DNA of 27,865 bases from NCBI GenBank assembly GCA_023252335.1, contig JAJPEA010000005.1, positions 1 through 27,865 on the forward strand, written 5' to 3'. Shown in pieces: positions 7,379 through 15,622 of the stretch; positions within the stretch are counted from its first letter, which is position 1; every line of letters begins with the position of its first letter. This DNA comes from Nitrosotalea sp. Its GTDB lineage: Archaea > Thermoproteota > Nitrososphaeria > Nitrososphaerales > Nitrosopumilaceae. The position numbers and the translations under genes were made by a program. The notes under the pieces were generated by a model. It was given only the letters and a program-made list of their open reading frames with translations. It was not told the DNA's origin and made no database searches.

Positions 7379-7837
7379 TCATTTTGCTGGCTTGTAAGGC
7401 ATAGGCTTTGTAGTCCTCTTCATTTCGATAAAACTCTCAGAACGCTGAACTCCTTGAATTCTTCCAAGTCTTTCAGATATTAATCGATGCATCTCATCAA
7501 GATTTTTGGCATACATGGTTACAATGATGTCAAATCTTCCAGTTACCTCTGAAATCTCTCTTACCTCTGGAATCTTCATCAACTCTTCAATCACATTATC
7601 TCTCATCTTAGAGTCCATGTTTATCCCAGTAAGTGCCTTTACTGTATAGCCTAACTCTCTATCATTTACCACTATTGTAAAACGTTCGATGAGTTTCCTC
7701 TTGATTAGTCTCTTAATTCGACTGTATACTACAGATGAATTTACGTTAATCTTCTTTGAAATCCGTGGAACTGATATGTTTGCATCTTGTGATAATTCTG
7801 ATAAAATTATCATATCTAAATCATCAACTTTTGTCAT
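7379..7837 (-). CDS. Lrp/AsnC-family transcriptional regulator
   Basis: 152 residues from the ATG at 7837; a TTG directly before it is less likely. The N-terminal winged helix-turn-helix covers about 1-60 (DDLDMIILSELSQDANISVP, then VVYSRIKRLIKRKLIERF). The C-terminal RAM/AsnC effector domain covers about 65-145 (TGRFDIIVTMYAKNLDEM, then LGRIQGVQRSESFIEM). Such proteins form octamers that respond to amino acids or other small ligands. The gene lies between asd and ctaB on the same strand. Regulation of either neighbour is possible, but nothing in the sequence proves it. The effector is unknown. Confidence 0.92.
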   Translation of the reverse strand: MTKVDDLDMIILSELSQDANISVPRISKKINVNSSVVYSRIKRLIKRKLIERFTIVVNDRELGYTVKALTGINMDSKMRDNVIEELMKIPEVREISEVTGRFDIIVTMYAKNLDEMHRLISERLGRIQGVQRSESFIEMKRTTKPMPYKPAK

Positions 7838-7912
7838 CAAAATACAGATTATTGTGAATAAATGGATCTTATTAAAGTTGTTAGTATAAAATTTCTATAA
7901 TTCTATGATTTG

Positions 7913-8989
7913 TTAAATGTAGCCTTTCTTGTATAACATTTCTGCCAACAAGACTGCACCTTTTGCAGAACCCATTTTTTCATTATGTGAGAACAATACA
8001 TACTTGATACCGTTGTCAAATACTGTGTCCTCTCTTAATCTTCCAACCACTGTAGTCATTCCCTCGTTAATCTCTCTGTCTAGTCTTGGTTGTGGTCTTG
8101 TAGGATCCTCATTAACCATTAGGTATTCTTTTGGAGCAGAAGGTAATCCTGTAACACTTACATTATTTGAGAAATCTTGCATGGCTTTCTTTACCGTTTC
8201 AGGATTTACATGAGTAGCAGTTTCGACAAAAACAGTTTCGGTGTGACCATCTAACACTGGAACTCTTGTACATGTACAACTTACTTTCATCTTTGCTGGA
8301 TCAATTTTTCCATCTATGAACTTTCCAAGTATTTTGCCTGTCTCTAGTCTTACCTTGTCTTCTTCTTTTGGTATGAATGGAATTATGTTATCTGTAATAT
8401 CTAGTGCAGAAACACCAGGCGATCTACCAGCGCCTGACATTGCTTGCATGGATGTCATGATTATTTTTTGAGCACCAAATTTGTCTAAAAGTGGTCTCAT
8501 TGTTATTGCAAGTCCTGTTGTTGTACAATTTGGTAATGGTGCTACAAATCCTTTCCAACCCCTATTCTTCCTTTGAATATCTAATAATCCAATGTGGTCG
8601 TCATTTATTCCTGGGATCAAAATGGGAACATCTGCTTCGTATCTATATGCTGCAGAAGTACTGATAACTGGAACATGTTTTGCAAATTTTGTTTCTATGT
8701 CTCTTGCTGCTTCGCTTTCTACTGAACTAAAAATTAAATCAAAATTCTCTGGATTGATATCGTCTACAGCATCTATTACCATGTTTTTTACATATTCTGG
8801 AATGGGTTCTCGTAAATGCCATTTCAAAATGCCACTATTTGGATCTCTGATTGCCTCTACAAATTTCTTATTTGCTGATCGCTCAGATGCGGCTATTTGT
8901 TTTACCTCAAACCATGGATGCTTGTTCAAAGCTAAGACAAATTCTTGTCCTACTGCACCAGTAACTCCAATGATGGCTACACGTTTCAT
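7913..8989 (-). CDS. asd: Aspartate-semialdehyde dehydrogenase
   Basis: Reduces aspartyl-4-phosphate to the semialdehyde, on the way to threonine, methionine and lysine. From the ATG at 8989 it has 358 residues: nucleotide-binding motif GVTGAVGQEF at about 8-17, SSVESEAARD at about 88-97, catalytic Cys155 in PLPNCTTTGL, and MSGAGRSPG further on. It belongs to the archaeal/fungal ASADH branch, which also includes malonyl-CoA reductase of the 3-hydroxypropionate cycle in Sulfolobales. That alternative is less likely but not excluded in an organism with a 3HP/4HB cycle. An upstream ATG at 9004 would add five residues. A TATA-like AATATTAA about 23 bases upstream favours 8989. Confidence 0.88.
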   Translation of the reverse strand: MKRVAIIGVTGAVGQEFVLALNKHPWFEVKQIAASERSANKKFVEAIRDPNSGILKWHLREPIPEYVKNMVIDAVDDINPENFDLIFSSVESEAARDIETKFAKHVPVISTSAAYRYEADVPILIPGINDDHIGLLDIQRKNRGWKGFVAPLPNCTTTGLAITMRPLLDKFGAQKIIMTSMQAMSGAGRSPGVSALDITDNIIPFIPKEEDKVRLETGKILGKFIDGKIDPAKMKVSCTCTRVPVLDGHTETVFVETATHVNPETVKKAMQDFSNNVSVTGLPSAPKEYLMVNEDPTRPQPRLDREINEGMTTVVGRLREDTVFDNGIKYVLFSHNEKMGSAKGAVLLAEMLYKKGYI

Positions 8990-9047
8990 AAAGAAAATAG
9001 TCATTATACAATTAATATTCTTTTAGAAGCGCAAGCAAAACACAACT

Positions 9048-9067
9048 AAATACCGTTATTGGTATTT
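9048..9067. promoter_or_regulatory. Perfect 7-bp inverted repeat just before the cobalamin operon
   Basis: AAATACC at 9048-9054 and GGTATTT at 9061-9067 are exact reverse complements with a 6-base spacer, ending 7 bases before the ATG at 9075. The left arm overlaps the TATA-like TAAATACC, which lies 21-28 bases before the start. The repeat therefore spans the likely TATA box to near the transcription start, the position of an archaeal repressor operator. A hairpin role is less likely if the transcript is leaderless. Confidence 0.5.
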
Positions 9068-9074
9068 GAAAAAT

Positions 9075-10151
9075 ATGCGAATTAGAGTAGAAAAGGCCAT
9101 AACAAATCACAAAGTGGCGCCTCACGGAGGTATGTTTGCAAATGGTCTCAAACATAATCTGAATCTGTTAGATTTTAGCTCAAACGTTAATCCTCTTGGA
9201 TTTCCATCAAAAGTCAAAGATGTTTTCAAAAATATGTCACATGTTTCTGTCTATCCAGATCCTAATTCAAATGAACTAAGAACTAGTCTTCAAAAATATA
9301 TCGGAGTTGCAAAAAACCAGATTATAGTTGGAAATGGGGCTACAGAAATAATTTATAATTTTTGTGCTGCATTTTTACGAAAACAAAAAGTGTTGATTCC
9401 AATTCCTACATTTAGTGAATATGAATCAGCTGCAAAACTAAATGGCGCTAGACCATTTTTTTTCAAAACAATGAATCTAAATCACAACTTGTCAGAGTTT
9501 CAAGATGCAATTTCTGCAAACAATTGCATTTTTCTATGCAATCCAAATAACCCTACAGGCGTACTTGTGAAGAAAAAAAACATGTTAAAGATTATAGAAT
9601 CAGCATACGACAAATCCGCAATGGTTTTTCTCGATGAATGCTTTATTGAGCTAGTTCCTAGTGGTGATGAGAGCGTTGTCTCACATATGAAAGAGTTTGA
9701 TAATCTTTTCATCCTTAGATCTCTGACAAAATCGTTTGGATTGGCAGGACTGAGAATTGGATATGGACTTGGCAATAAAAAAATGATTGAAATTCTACAA
9801 AAAATAAAAATTCCATGGAATGTTAGTGGAATTGCACAACAATCATCAATCAAGGCATTATCTGACAAGTCATATCTACCAAAGACGCTAAATATTATTA
9901 GAAAAGAATCAAAATTTCTTATAGACTCTATATCCAAAATAAAGGGCTTTACTTGTTACAATTCTGATACAAACTTTATTTTAATTAAATCAAAAACAAA
10001 ATCAAACCAAATTCAAAATAGATTACTAAAAAGAAATATTCTCATAAGAGATTGTAGTACATTTCGAGGATTGAATGATAACTTCATAAGAATTGCGGTT
10101 AGAACCCACAAAGAAAATCTTCACTTGATTGAGGCGTTACGGAAATCATGA
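9075..10151 (+). CDS. cobD: L-threonine-O-3-phosphate decarboxylase-like aminotransferase (CobD type)
   Basis: A PLP enzyme of fold type I, 358 residues from the ATG at 9075; a TTG at 9066 falls inside the inverted repeat and is less likely. It carries HGGM at about 17-20, LDFSSNVNPLGFP at 32-44, GNGATEIIYNF at about 86-96, NPNNPTG at 156-162, Asp187 in FLDECF, and Lys219 in SLTKSFGLAGLRIGY. The family includes HisC and CobD. The HGG and DFSSNVNPLG signature and the first place in a cobalamin operon favour decarboxylation of threonine phosphate to (R)-1-amino-2-propanol phosphate, the linker arm used by CbiB. It overlaps cobQ by 4 bases. Confidence 0.85.
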   Translation: MRIRVEKAITNHKVAPHGGMFANGLKHNLNLLDFSSNVNPLGFPSKVKDVFKNMSHVSVYPDPNSNELRTSLQKYIGVAKNQIIVGNGATEIIYNFCAAFLRKQKVLIPIPTFSEYESAAKLNGARPFFFKTMNLNHNLSEFQDAISANNCIFLCNPNNPTGVLVKKKNMLKIIESAYDKSAMVFLDECFIELVPSGDESVVSHMKEFDNLFILRSLTKSFGLAGLRIGYGLGNKKMIEILQKIKIPWNVSGIAQQSSIKALSDKSYLPKTLNIIRKESKFLIDSISKIKGFTCYNSDTNFILIKSKTKSNQIQNRLLKRNILIRDCSTFRGLNDNFIRIAVRTHKENLHLIEALRKS

Positions 10152-10993
10152 CGGCAAAAACTTTGATGATACAAGGCACTGCTTCAGGTGCTGGAAAAAC
10201 AACTCTAGTAACAGCCCTTTGCAGAATTTTCTCTGATGAAGGATACAAAGTGGCTCCATTCAAGTCGCAAAACATGTCTGCTTATTCTTATGTTGGCAAT
10301 GGATTTGAGATCTCAAGGGCACAAGCCATTCAAGCAATTGCTGCAAGAACTCAAGTAATGCCAATAATGAATCCAATTTTACTAAAACCTCTCGGAAATT
10401 ACAAAAGTGAAGTTTTTGTAAATGGTATATTGCATGGCAAAATGCATGCTCGAGATTATTACAAAAAATTTGTACTCTCTACAGGACTTGAGAAATCAAA
10501 GAATGCACTTGATCAATTGATAAAAACAAATGATATTGTAATTCTGGAAGGGGCAGGATCTCCGTCTGAGATAAACTTGCAACGATATGACATTGCTAAT
10601 ATGAGAATGGCAGAGTATTGCAAATCACCAGTAATTTTAGTAACTGACATAGATAAAGGTGGAAGTTTTGCCAGTATTGTGGGAACAATGTCTCTTCTTG
10701 AGAAAAAACATCAAAAACTTGTCAAAGGGTTTGTCATAAACAAGTTTAGAGGAGATGTCACTATATTACATCCTGGCTATTCTATATTGAAAAAGAAAAC
10801 TATGAAACCTATAATTGGTACAATTCCTCTAATTGAGTTTAATATTCCAGATGAGGATTCTTTACATGCAAATCCAAAACATGTATCTTGGACAAAAAAA
10901 TATCTCAAAACGCTAGACAAAGAAATTAACCATTTGTCTCTAACTGTGAAAAAAAATCTGGACATGAAAAAGATACGAGGTATGCTAAATTGA
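10148..10993 (+). CDS. cobQ: Cobyric acid synthase lacking the glutamine amidotransferase domain
   Basis: CobQ/CbiP amidates adenosylcobyrinic a,c-diamide at four side chains using ATP and glutamine-derived ammonia. The synthetase half is clear: P-loop GTASGAGKT at 10-18, PFKSQNMS at 37-44, RAQAIQAIAA at 57-66, MNPILLKP at 74-81, LEGAGSPSEINL at 133-144, DIDKGGSFAS at 167-176 and IPDEDS at 233-238. The protein then ends at residue 281 after a Lys-rich tail. Full-length homologues have about 480-500 residues with a C-terminal class I amidotransferase-like domain. The stop overlaps the TTG start of cbiB, so no remnant of a lost domain is present. It may use free ammonia, or a glutaminase encoded elsewhere (inference). 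Confidence 0.9.
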   Translation: MTAKTLMIQGTASGAGKTTLVTALCRIFSDEGYKVAPFKSQNMSAYSYVGNGFEISRAQAIQAIAARTQVMPIMNPILLKPLGNYKSEVFVNGILHGKMHARDYYKKFVLSTGLEKSKNALDQLIKTNDIVILEGAGSPSEINLQRYDIANMRMAEYCKSPVILVTDIDKGGSFASIVGTMSLLEKKHQKLVKGFVINKFRGDVTILHPGYSILKKKTMKPIIGTIPLIEFNIPDEDSLHANPKHVSWTKKYLKTLDKEINHLSLTVKKNLDMKKIRGMLN

Positions 10994-11982
10994 TTCTAAT
11001 ACCAATCATTGCAGTTATGTTTGCACTTGCACTTGATTTTCTTTTTGGAGATCCACAAAATCGATATCACCCAACTGTTTGGATGGGAAAATTAATTGGC
11101 AAGTCTGTAACATATGCAAAATCCAAAAATCCAATAACTGACAAAATTAATGGAATAATTCTTCTTGTTTTGGTAATATCATTGATATCCATTTTAATTG
11201 CCTTATTTTCATATTCGTTAAAGTACCTAGAAAATCTGGGTTCAAATGGACTTTACAAAATTCTGATCATGGGTACAAGCATAATTCTAGTTGGTATTCT
11301 ACTGAAAACTACTATAGCAATAAAGGGAATGGAAGAGCACGCCTCAAAAATTATGGATTCTCTATCAAAAAATGACTTGAATGGTGCTAGAATACGACTT
11401 TCCATGATAGTAAAACGAGATACCAAGAATTTAGATAAACAACATGTAATTTCTGCAACACTAGAAAGCATTAGTGAAAACATTGTTGATGGAATAACCG
11501 GTCCGCTTTTCTACTTTTCAATTTTTGGTCTGATTGGTGCATTTGTATATAGATCTGTAAACACTGCAGACTCTATGATAGGATACAAAACAGAGATATT
11601 CAAAAACATAGGCTGGTTTGCTGCAAACTGTGACAAAATACTTAACTTCATTCCCTCTAGACTCACAAGTCTTGTAATGGTATTGTCTTGTATTGTACTA
11701 AAAGAAGATTGGAAACATTCAATCCGTATAATGAAAAGAGACGGTTCAAAGACTGAAAGCCCAAATGCTGGTTATCCAATGGCTACTCTGGCTGGTGCAC
11801 TTGGAATAAAATTTGAAAAAATGGAACACTATGTGCTAGGGGATGGCAATTCTGAGATAACTGAAAGACATTTCAAATCTGCAATTTCTATAATGAAGAT
11901 GACTTCAATATTGTTTGTTTTATTTTTTACAATTCCCATGATTCTGGTGTTGTCATATTTTGGTTGGTGGTTTGATGTTTAA
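10990..11982 (+). CDS. cbiB: Adenosylcobinamide-phosphate synthase
   Basis: A membrane enzyme that joins (R)-1-amino-2-propanol phosphate to adenosylcobyric acid. It has 330 residues from a TTG whose last two bases start the cobQ stop. N-terminal FLFGDPQNRYHPTVWMGKLI at about 17-36 is the family signature, followed by hydrophobic segments, ISENIVDGITGPLFYF at about 162-177, and SPNAGYPMATLAGALG near 256-271. These are the standard conserved blocks of CbiB/CobD(Pseudomonas). About five membrane spans are visible. The gene sits between cobQ and cobS, the pathway order. Confidence 0.93.
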   Translation: MILIPIIAVMFALALDFLFGDPQNRYHPTVWMGKLIGKSVTYAKSKNPITDKINGIILLVLVISLISILIALFSYSLKYLENLGSNGLYKILIMGTSIILVGILLKTTIAIKGMEEHASKIMDSLSKNDLNGARIRLSMIVKRDTKNLDKQHVISATLESISENIVDGITGPLFYFSIFGLIGAFVYRSVNTADSMIGYKTEIFKNIGWFAANCDKILNFIPSRLTSLVMVLSCIVLKEDWKHSIRIMKRDGSKTESPNAGYPMATLAGALGIKFEKMEHYVLGDGNSEITERHFKSAISIMKMTSILFVLFFTIPMILVLSYFGWWFDV

Positions 11983-12700
11983 GGGAATATCATCTGTGGT
12001 ATCATTTCTGACTATTATTCCTTCTAAGAATAGTGAGCTAGAAACTGTAGCAAAGAACATGTATCTTTTCCCAGTTGCGGGAGCTTTGATTGGTCTAATC
12101 ATTGGCGCATCGGGTTATGGGCTATCGCTGTTTCTTCAACCCTTGATTACTGGCTTGATCTTAACTGGAGCCCTTGCTATAATCACTGGAATACATCATA
12201 CTGATGCACTTTGTGATTTTGCAGACGGAATTATGGCAAAGGGAACAAAAGAAAAAAAACTCCAAGCAATGAGGGATCCAGCAGTTGGCTCTGCAGGAGT
12301 AATGACAGTTGTTCTGTATGTTGCAGGCATGATACTGGCCATCTCCATGATCAAGGGTTTTGCATTATTTGAGGCAATACTACTAAGTGAACTCATGGCT
12401 AAACTATCTATGGTAATACAGGCAAATCGTGGTCTTTCAGCTTGGCAAGGACTCAGTTCTCCATTTACTCTATCTATGAAAGATCCACGAAAACTTGCTG
12501 TAGCTGCACTGTTAGCAATAGCACCTGCTGTACTTTTGGCAGGAATTACAGGTGTATTTGTAGTAATATCATGTGTAGGATTATCTTTTCTGTTGCTTGC
12601 CATTGCAAACAGAAGCTTTGGAGGAATTTCGGGTGATGTATTTGGCGCAAGTAATGAGTTGGTAAGATTGGCATCACTATTGATTTTTGCATCTGTATGA
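11975..12700 (+). CDS. cobS: Adenosylcobinamide-GDP ribazoletransferase (cobalamin synthase)
   Basis: An integral membrane enzyme that condenses adenosylcobinamide-GDP with alpha-ribazole or its phosphate. From the ATG at 11975 it has 241 residues and overlaps cbiB by 8 bases; a TTG at 11960 would add five. HHTDALCDFADGIMA at about 72-86 corresponds to the Asp-rich HLDGLADTADG motif, followed by MRDPAVGSAGVM at about 97-108. At least six hydrophobic segments follow. It is shorter and slightly divergent in the Asp-rich motif (HTDAL for HLDGL) but otherwise standard. The stop overlaps cobY at ATGA. Confidence 0.92.
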   Translation: MFKGISSVVSFLTIIPSKNSELETVAKNMYLFPVAGALIGLIIGASGYGLSLFLQPLITGLILTGALAIITGIHHTDALCDFADGIMAKGTKEKKLQAMRDPAVGSAGVMTVVLYVAGMILAISMIKGFALFEAILLSELMAKLSMVIQANRGLSAWQGLSSPFTLSMKDPRKLAVAALLAIAPAVLLAGITGVFVVISCVGLSFLLLAIANRSFGGISGDVFGASNELVRLASLLIFASV

Positions 12701-13281
12701 TTGGACTAGTCATGTGTGGAGGAAAAGGTACTAGAATGAAATCATCTGAGGAAAAACTACTTTTACTATACAAAAAACCGTTAATAGAACATGTTCTCAA
12801 TGCTTTGGAAAATTCAGAAATATTTTCCAATATAGTGTGTGCTACAAGTAATAATGCTCCAAAGACTCGTGAGTTTGTTTCTAGTCTAGGTTTTGACATA
12901 TTGGAAACAAATGGAAATGGATATGTCGATGATCTAGGGAAATCTCTGTCAACGTTCCAAGAATCAATTTTTGTAACGTCTGGAGATATGCCGCTTTTAG
13001 ATTCTGATATTATTAAAAAAATTGTAAAACTAGTAAATGAAGAAAATGTGTGGACAAGTATACTGGTACGAAAAAATTTTCTTCAATCTCTTGGATTGGA
13101 AGCAGAATTTTTTGTTAATTACAATGGTGAAGAATGTGCATATACTGGAATTTCGATAATTGATCCTACACAGATAAACAAGTTACAAACTGTAAAGGAA
13201 TCTCACATTGTCCTTGACGATAAACGAATAGCTGTCAATCTGAATACAAAGAAAGATTATGATTTAATCTGTACTACCTAA
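12697..13281 (+). CDS. cobY: GTP:adenosylcobinamide-phosphate guanylyltransferase, CobY type
   Basis: An archaeal MobA-like nucleotidyltransferase that replaces bacterial CobU and makes adenosylcobinamide-GDP. The 194 residues start MIGLVMCGGKGTRMKSSEEK, the nucleotide-binding loop, with VTSGDMPLLDSDII at about 91-104 holding the metal-binding Asp. The overlapping cobalamin genes on its 5' side give the function; on sequence alone it could be another small NTP transferase. It is the last gene of the operon. Its 3' end overlaps the S27e gene on the other strand by 18 bases. Confidence 0.88.
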   Translation: MIGLVMCGGKGTRMKSSEEKLLLLYKKPLIEHVLNALENSEIFSNIVCATSNNAPKTREFVSSLGFDILETNGNGYVDDLGKSLSTFQESIFVTSGDMPLLDSDIIKKIVKLVNEENVWTSILVRKNFLQSLGLEAEFFVNYNGEECAYTGISIIDPTQINKLQTVKESHIVLDDKRIAVNLNTKKDYDLICTT

Positions 13282-13461
13282 AACTTTTCCATTGACTTTA
13301 GCGATGGAACCGGTTGGTTCTGCCAAAGTATTACCACATGCCTTGCATGTAACTATTGATGAAACATGCGAGTAAACAACGCTCTCTTCTCCGCATTCTT
13401 TACACTGTACTCTCTGGAATTTACTTCCTGGTTTTGGTATCCAAATATGGGCTCTTTTCAT
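13264..13461 (-). CDS. rps27e: Ribosomal protein S27e
   Basis: A small-subunit zinc-finger protein, 65 residues from the ATG at 13461: MKRAHIWIPKPGSKFQRVQC. Zinc ligands are Cys20, Cys23, Cys39 and Cys42 (CKEC and CKAC). The open frame extends upstream to 13509, but that part runs through the L44e gene and is not conserved-looking. The ATG overlaps the L44e stop (TAATG), so the two are translationally coupled. The order L44e-S27e is common in archaea. Confidence 0.95.
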   Translation of the reverse strand: MKRAHIWIPKPGSKFQRVQCKECGEESVVYSHVSSIVTCKACGNTLAEPTGSIAKVNGKVLGSTD

Positions 13462-13739
13462 TATGCAACTAGCTCCAATTTTCTCAGTCTTATTCCGGAT
13501 ACATTCCATTTCTTCTTACATTCTGGACATGTCATGATAGGAGTGATCTTCTTAGTAGTCTTTGCTGGCTTTGCTAACTTTGGGAATTTCTGACCACCAT
13601 AACCCTTCTTATCCTCTGCGTGTCTTCTTTCACCAATGGCAGAGCCTCTTCTTTTTCCTGCCTTGTATATGGAGACCTTGTGTAACGTATGTTTCTTACA
13701 CTTGGGACAATACCTATTGATCTCCTTTGGCATGTTCAT
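13461..13739 (-). CDS. rpl44e: Ribosomal protein L44e
   Basis: A large-subunit protein near the E site, 92 residues. It starts MNMPKEINRYCPKCKKHTLH and has zinc ligands Cys11, Cys14, Cys71 and Cys74 (CPKC and CPECKKKW). The basic loop with RRGSAIGERRHAEDKKGYGG at about 30-49 carries the GGQ-like turn of the family. A TATA-like box on the minus strand at 13763-13770 lies 24 bases upstream, fitting a leaderless transcript. Confidence 0.96.
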   Translation of the reverse strand: MNMPKEINRYCPKCKKHTLHKVSIYKAGKRRGSAIGERRHAEDKKGYGGQKFPKLAKPAKTTKKITPIMTCPECKKKWNVSGIRLRKLELVA

Positions 13740-13762
13740 AAAAAATGAGCTACGTTGACCGT

Positions 13763-13770
13763 AATTTAAA
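13763..13770 (-). promoter_or_regulatory. TATA box for the L44e-S27e operon
   Basis: AATTTAAA (TTTAAATT on the minus strand) lies 24-31 bases before the L44e ATG at 13739. This is the usual archaeal TATA distance if transcription starts at or next to the start codon. Confidence 0.6.
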
Positions 13771-13775
13771 CATCG

Positions 13776-13783
13776 CTTTAATA
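13776..13783 (+). promoter_or_regulatory. TATA box for adenine deaminase
   Basis: CTTTAATA lies 23-30 bases before the ATG at 13806. With the L44e box it forms a divergent promoter pair inside a 66-base gap. Confidence 0.55.
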
Positions 13784-13805
13784 GATCATAGATTACATTA
13801 TCATT

Positions 13806-15578
13806 ATGAAGGCCAGCTCACTTGCCTCCATGATTCTATCCCTCAATGCTGTTGCAATGGGTGAAAGCAAGGCAGATGTTGTCTTGAAAAACTGTAGGCT
13901 GGTTAATGTTTACTCGAGGGAAATTATACCTCAAATCCATGTAGCAATCAAAAAAGACAGAATTGCATATGTGGGAAAGGATGCCTCTCACACAGTTGGA
14001 GAAAATACTGGTGTAATTGATCTGCAGGATAAATACATCACGCCAGGATTTGTAGATCCCCATATACACATAGATCAATATGTTCTTCCATCGGAACTTG
14101 CAAAAAAATCACTTTTATCAGGTACTACTAGTTTATTTGCAGATCCGATTGATGTTGTAAGCGTTTGCGGTTTTAGGGGATTCAAAGAATTTGTTAAAAT
14201 GACACAGAACCTTCCAATTCGGGTCTACCATGTAATTCCTGGAGGATTACCTGTTGATAGAAAATTTAGCCACGCAAGAACACTGACAAAAAAAGAAGAG
14301 ATCAAGGGATTGGATATTGAAAATGTGGTTGGATTAGGCGAAGTATTTTCTTGGACCAAAGTCACAACACGAGATCCTGATACTATGAAAAGTATATCAA
14401 ATGTTTTAGAAAATAATGGCATCATAAACGGTCACACGGCAGGTGCAAGTGATAAAAAACTAAATGCGTACATTGCTTCTGGAATTTTTTCCTGTCATGA
14501 GCCAATTGATTATGATCAAGTCCTCGAACGACTCAGACTTGGAATGTGGGTCATGATGAGAGAAGGATCTATCCGACGAGATCTAGACAAAATTCTGCCT
14601 AACATATTGTCTCATAAAACATATCTTGATAGATTGATGTTCTGTACAGATGGGGTTAACCCAAAAGATATTGTAGATTACGGAATGATTGATCATTGCA
14701 TACGAAAATCTATCTCTATTGGTATGGATCCAATAGATGCTCTAACTATTGCATCAAAGAATTCCTTTGAGTATTACGGCATGAGTAAAGATCTTGGTGC
14801 AATAGCACCTGGCAAGTTAGCTGATATTCTAGTCTTCGATGATCTTGAAAAGATCAAACCAAACAAGGTCTTTGTAGGAGGAAAGCTAGTGGTAGCCCAC
14901 AACAGCCTTGTAGTGGATACACCCAAGACCATAATCCCAAATTGGATGCGAAAAACTGTAAAAACAGGAACAAAGTTTGGAGAAAAGGACTTTGCTATAC
15001 CAAGCAAGGGAAGCACTGCACAAGCATTGGTTATCAGGCTTGATACTGAAATAATAACAAAAATGGATCAGGAGGAACTTCAGGTTAGAAATGGTAACGT
15101 GATTGCATCACACGATAAAGACGTATGGAAGGTAGCAGCTATTGATAGAACATATGGTACTGGAAAAAAGTCTGTGGCGTTTTTAAGAAATTTTGGTGCT
15201 GATGTAGGGGCATTTGGGTGCACGCAGAGCTTTCATGAAAATGATATGATAATCATAGGCTCAAATGAAAAAGACATGGCCTTTGTTGCAAATAATCTTG
15301 TCAAGATGCAAGGTGGCATGCTGGTCGCTAAAGATGGTAACATACTAAGTAAATTCTCACTACCTCTTGCAGGCCTAATCTCTTCATTATCTTTTGAAAA
15401 AACATTGGACGAATACTCTAGTATAGATTCTAAACTAGTTGAGATTGGATGCAAATTCAAAAATCCTCATCTAATACCTCTTTTCTTACCGTTTCTTGCA
15501 TTGCCTGAGATCAGGATCCTGTATACTGGTGTTGTGGACGTTAAAAATAGAAGATACTTGAAGATCTTGAATCGATAA
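13806..15578 (+). CDS. ade: Adenine deaminase
   Basis: Converts adenine to hypoxanthine and ammonia in purine salvage; it belongs to the amidohydrolase superfamily. The 590 residues contain the N-terminal composite beta domain (ADVVLKNCRLVNVYS at about 23-37), metal ligands His86 and His88 in PGFVDPHIHID, NGHTAGA, FSCHEPI, WVMMREGS and FCTDGVNP in the barrel, LGAIAPGKLADILVF after it, and the Ade C-terminal domain with LPLAGLISS. The usual HVHIES reads HIHIDQ here, a mild deviation. The length is normal. Ammonia release may matter to an ammonia oxidiser, but that is speculation. Confidence 0.92.
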   Translation: MKASSLASMILSLNAVAMGESKADVVLKNCRLVNVYSREIIPQIHVAIKKDRIAYVGKDASHTVGENTGVIDLQDKYITPGFVDPHIHIDQYVLPSELAKKSLLSGTTSLFADPIDVVSVCGFRGFKEFVKMTQNLPIRVYHVIPGGLPVDRKFSHARTLTKKEEIKGLDIENVVGLGEVFSWTKVTTRDPDTMKSISNVLENNGIINGHTAGASDKKLNAYIASGIFSCHEPIDYDQVLERLRLGMWVMMREGSIRRDLDKILPNILSHKTYLDRLMFCTDGVNPKDIVDYGMIDHCIRKSISIGMDPIDALTIASKNSFEYYGMSKDLGAIAPGKLADILVFDDLEKIKPNKVFVGGKLVVAHNSLVVDTPKTIIPNWMRKTVKTGTKFGEKDFAIPSKGSTAQALVIRLDTEIITKMDQEELQVRNGNVIASHDKDVWKVAAIDRTYGTGKKSVAFLRNFGADVGAFGCTQSFHENDMIIIGSNEKDMAFVANNLVKMQGGMLVAKDGNILSKFSLPLAGLISSLSFEKTLDEYSSIDSKLVEIGCKFKNPHLIPLFLPFLALPEIRILYTGVVDVKNRRYLKILNR

Positions 15579-15579
15579 G

Positions 15580-15588
15580 GTATTAAAA
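15580..15588 (+). promoter_or_regulatory. TATA-like box for thermosome gene
   Basis: GTATTAAAA lies 35-43 bases before the TTG start at 15623, in the 44-base gap after ade. An AAGGGA at 15611-15616 could be a ribosome binding site, so this gene may have a short leader, unlike many neighbours. Confidence 0.45.
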
Positions 15589-15622
15589 GGGGCAATTAGT
15601 TACACGAATCAAGGGATTAATT

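Noticed and set aside
7913..8989. Malonyl-CoA reductase instead of aspartate-semialdehyde dehydrogenase
   Set aside because: The two share a fold and active-site Cys. Nothing in the context points to carbon fixation, so the general family function is kept, with the alternative noted.
9005..9074. Cobalamin riboswitch before the cob operon
   Set aside because: The intergenic space is under 90 bases, too short for the element, and no B12-box-like sequence was seen.
9500..9937. 145-codon frame antisense to the CobD-type gene
   Set aside because: Shadow frame over PLP-enzyme motifs.
9075..10151. Histidinol-phosphate aminotransferase as the function of the first cob-operon gene
   Set aside because: Same family, but the HGG and DFSSNVNPLG start and the four following cobalamin genes favour threonine-phosphate decarboxylase.
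10148..10993. CobQ shortened by a frameshift within the window
   Set aside because: The following bases encode CbiB from its first conserved residues. No amidotransferase motif was found in any frame after the stop.
12196..12603. 135-codon frame antisense to cobS
   Set aside because: Shadow of the membrane protein gene; no promoter or recognisable domain.
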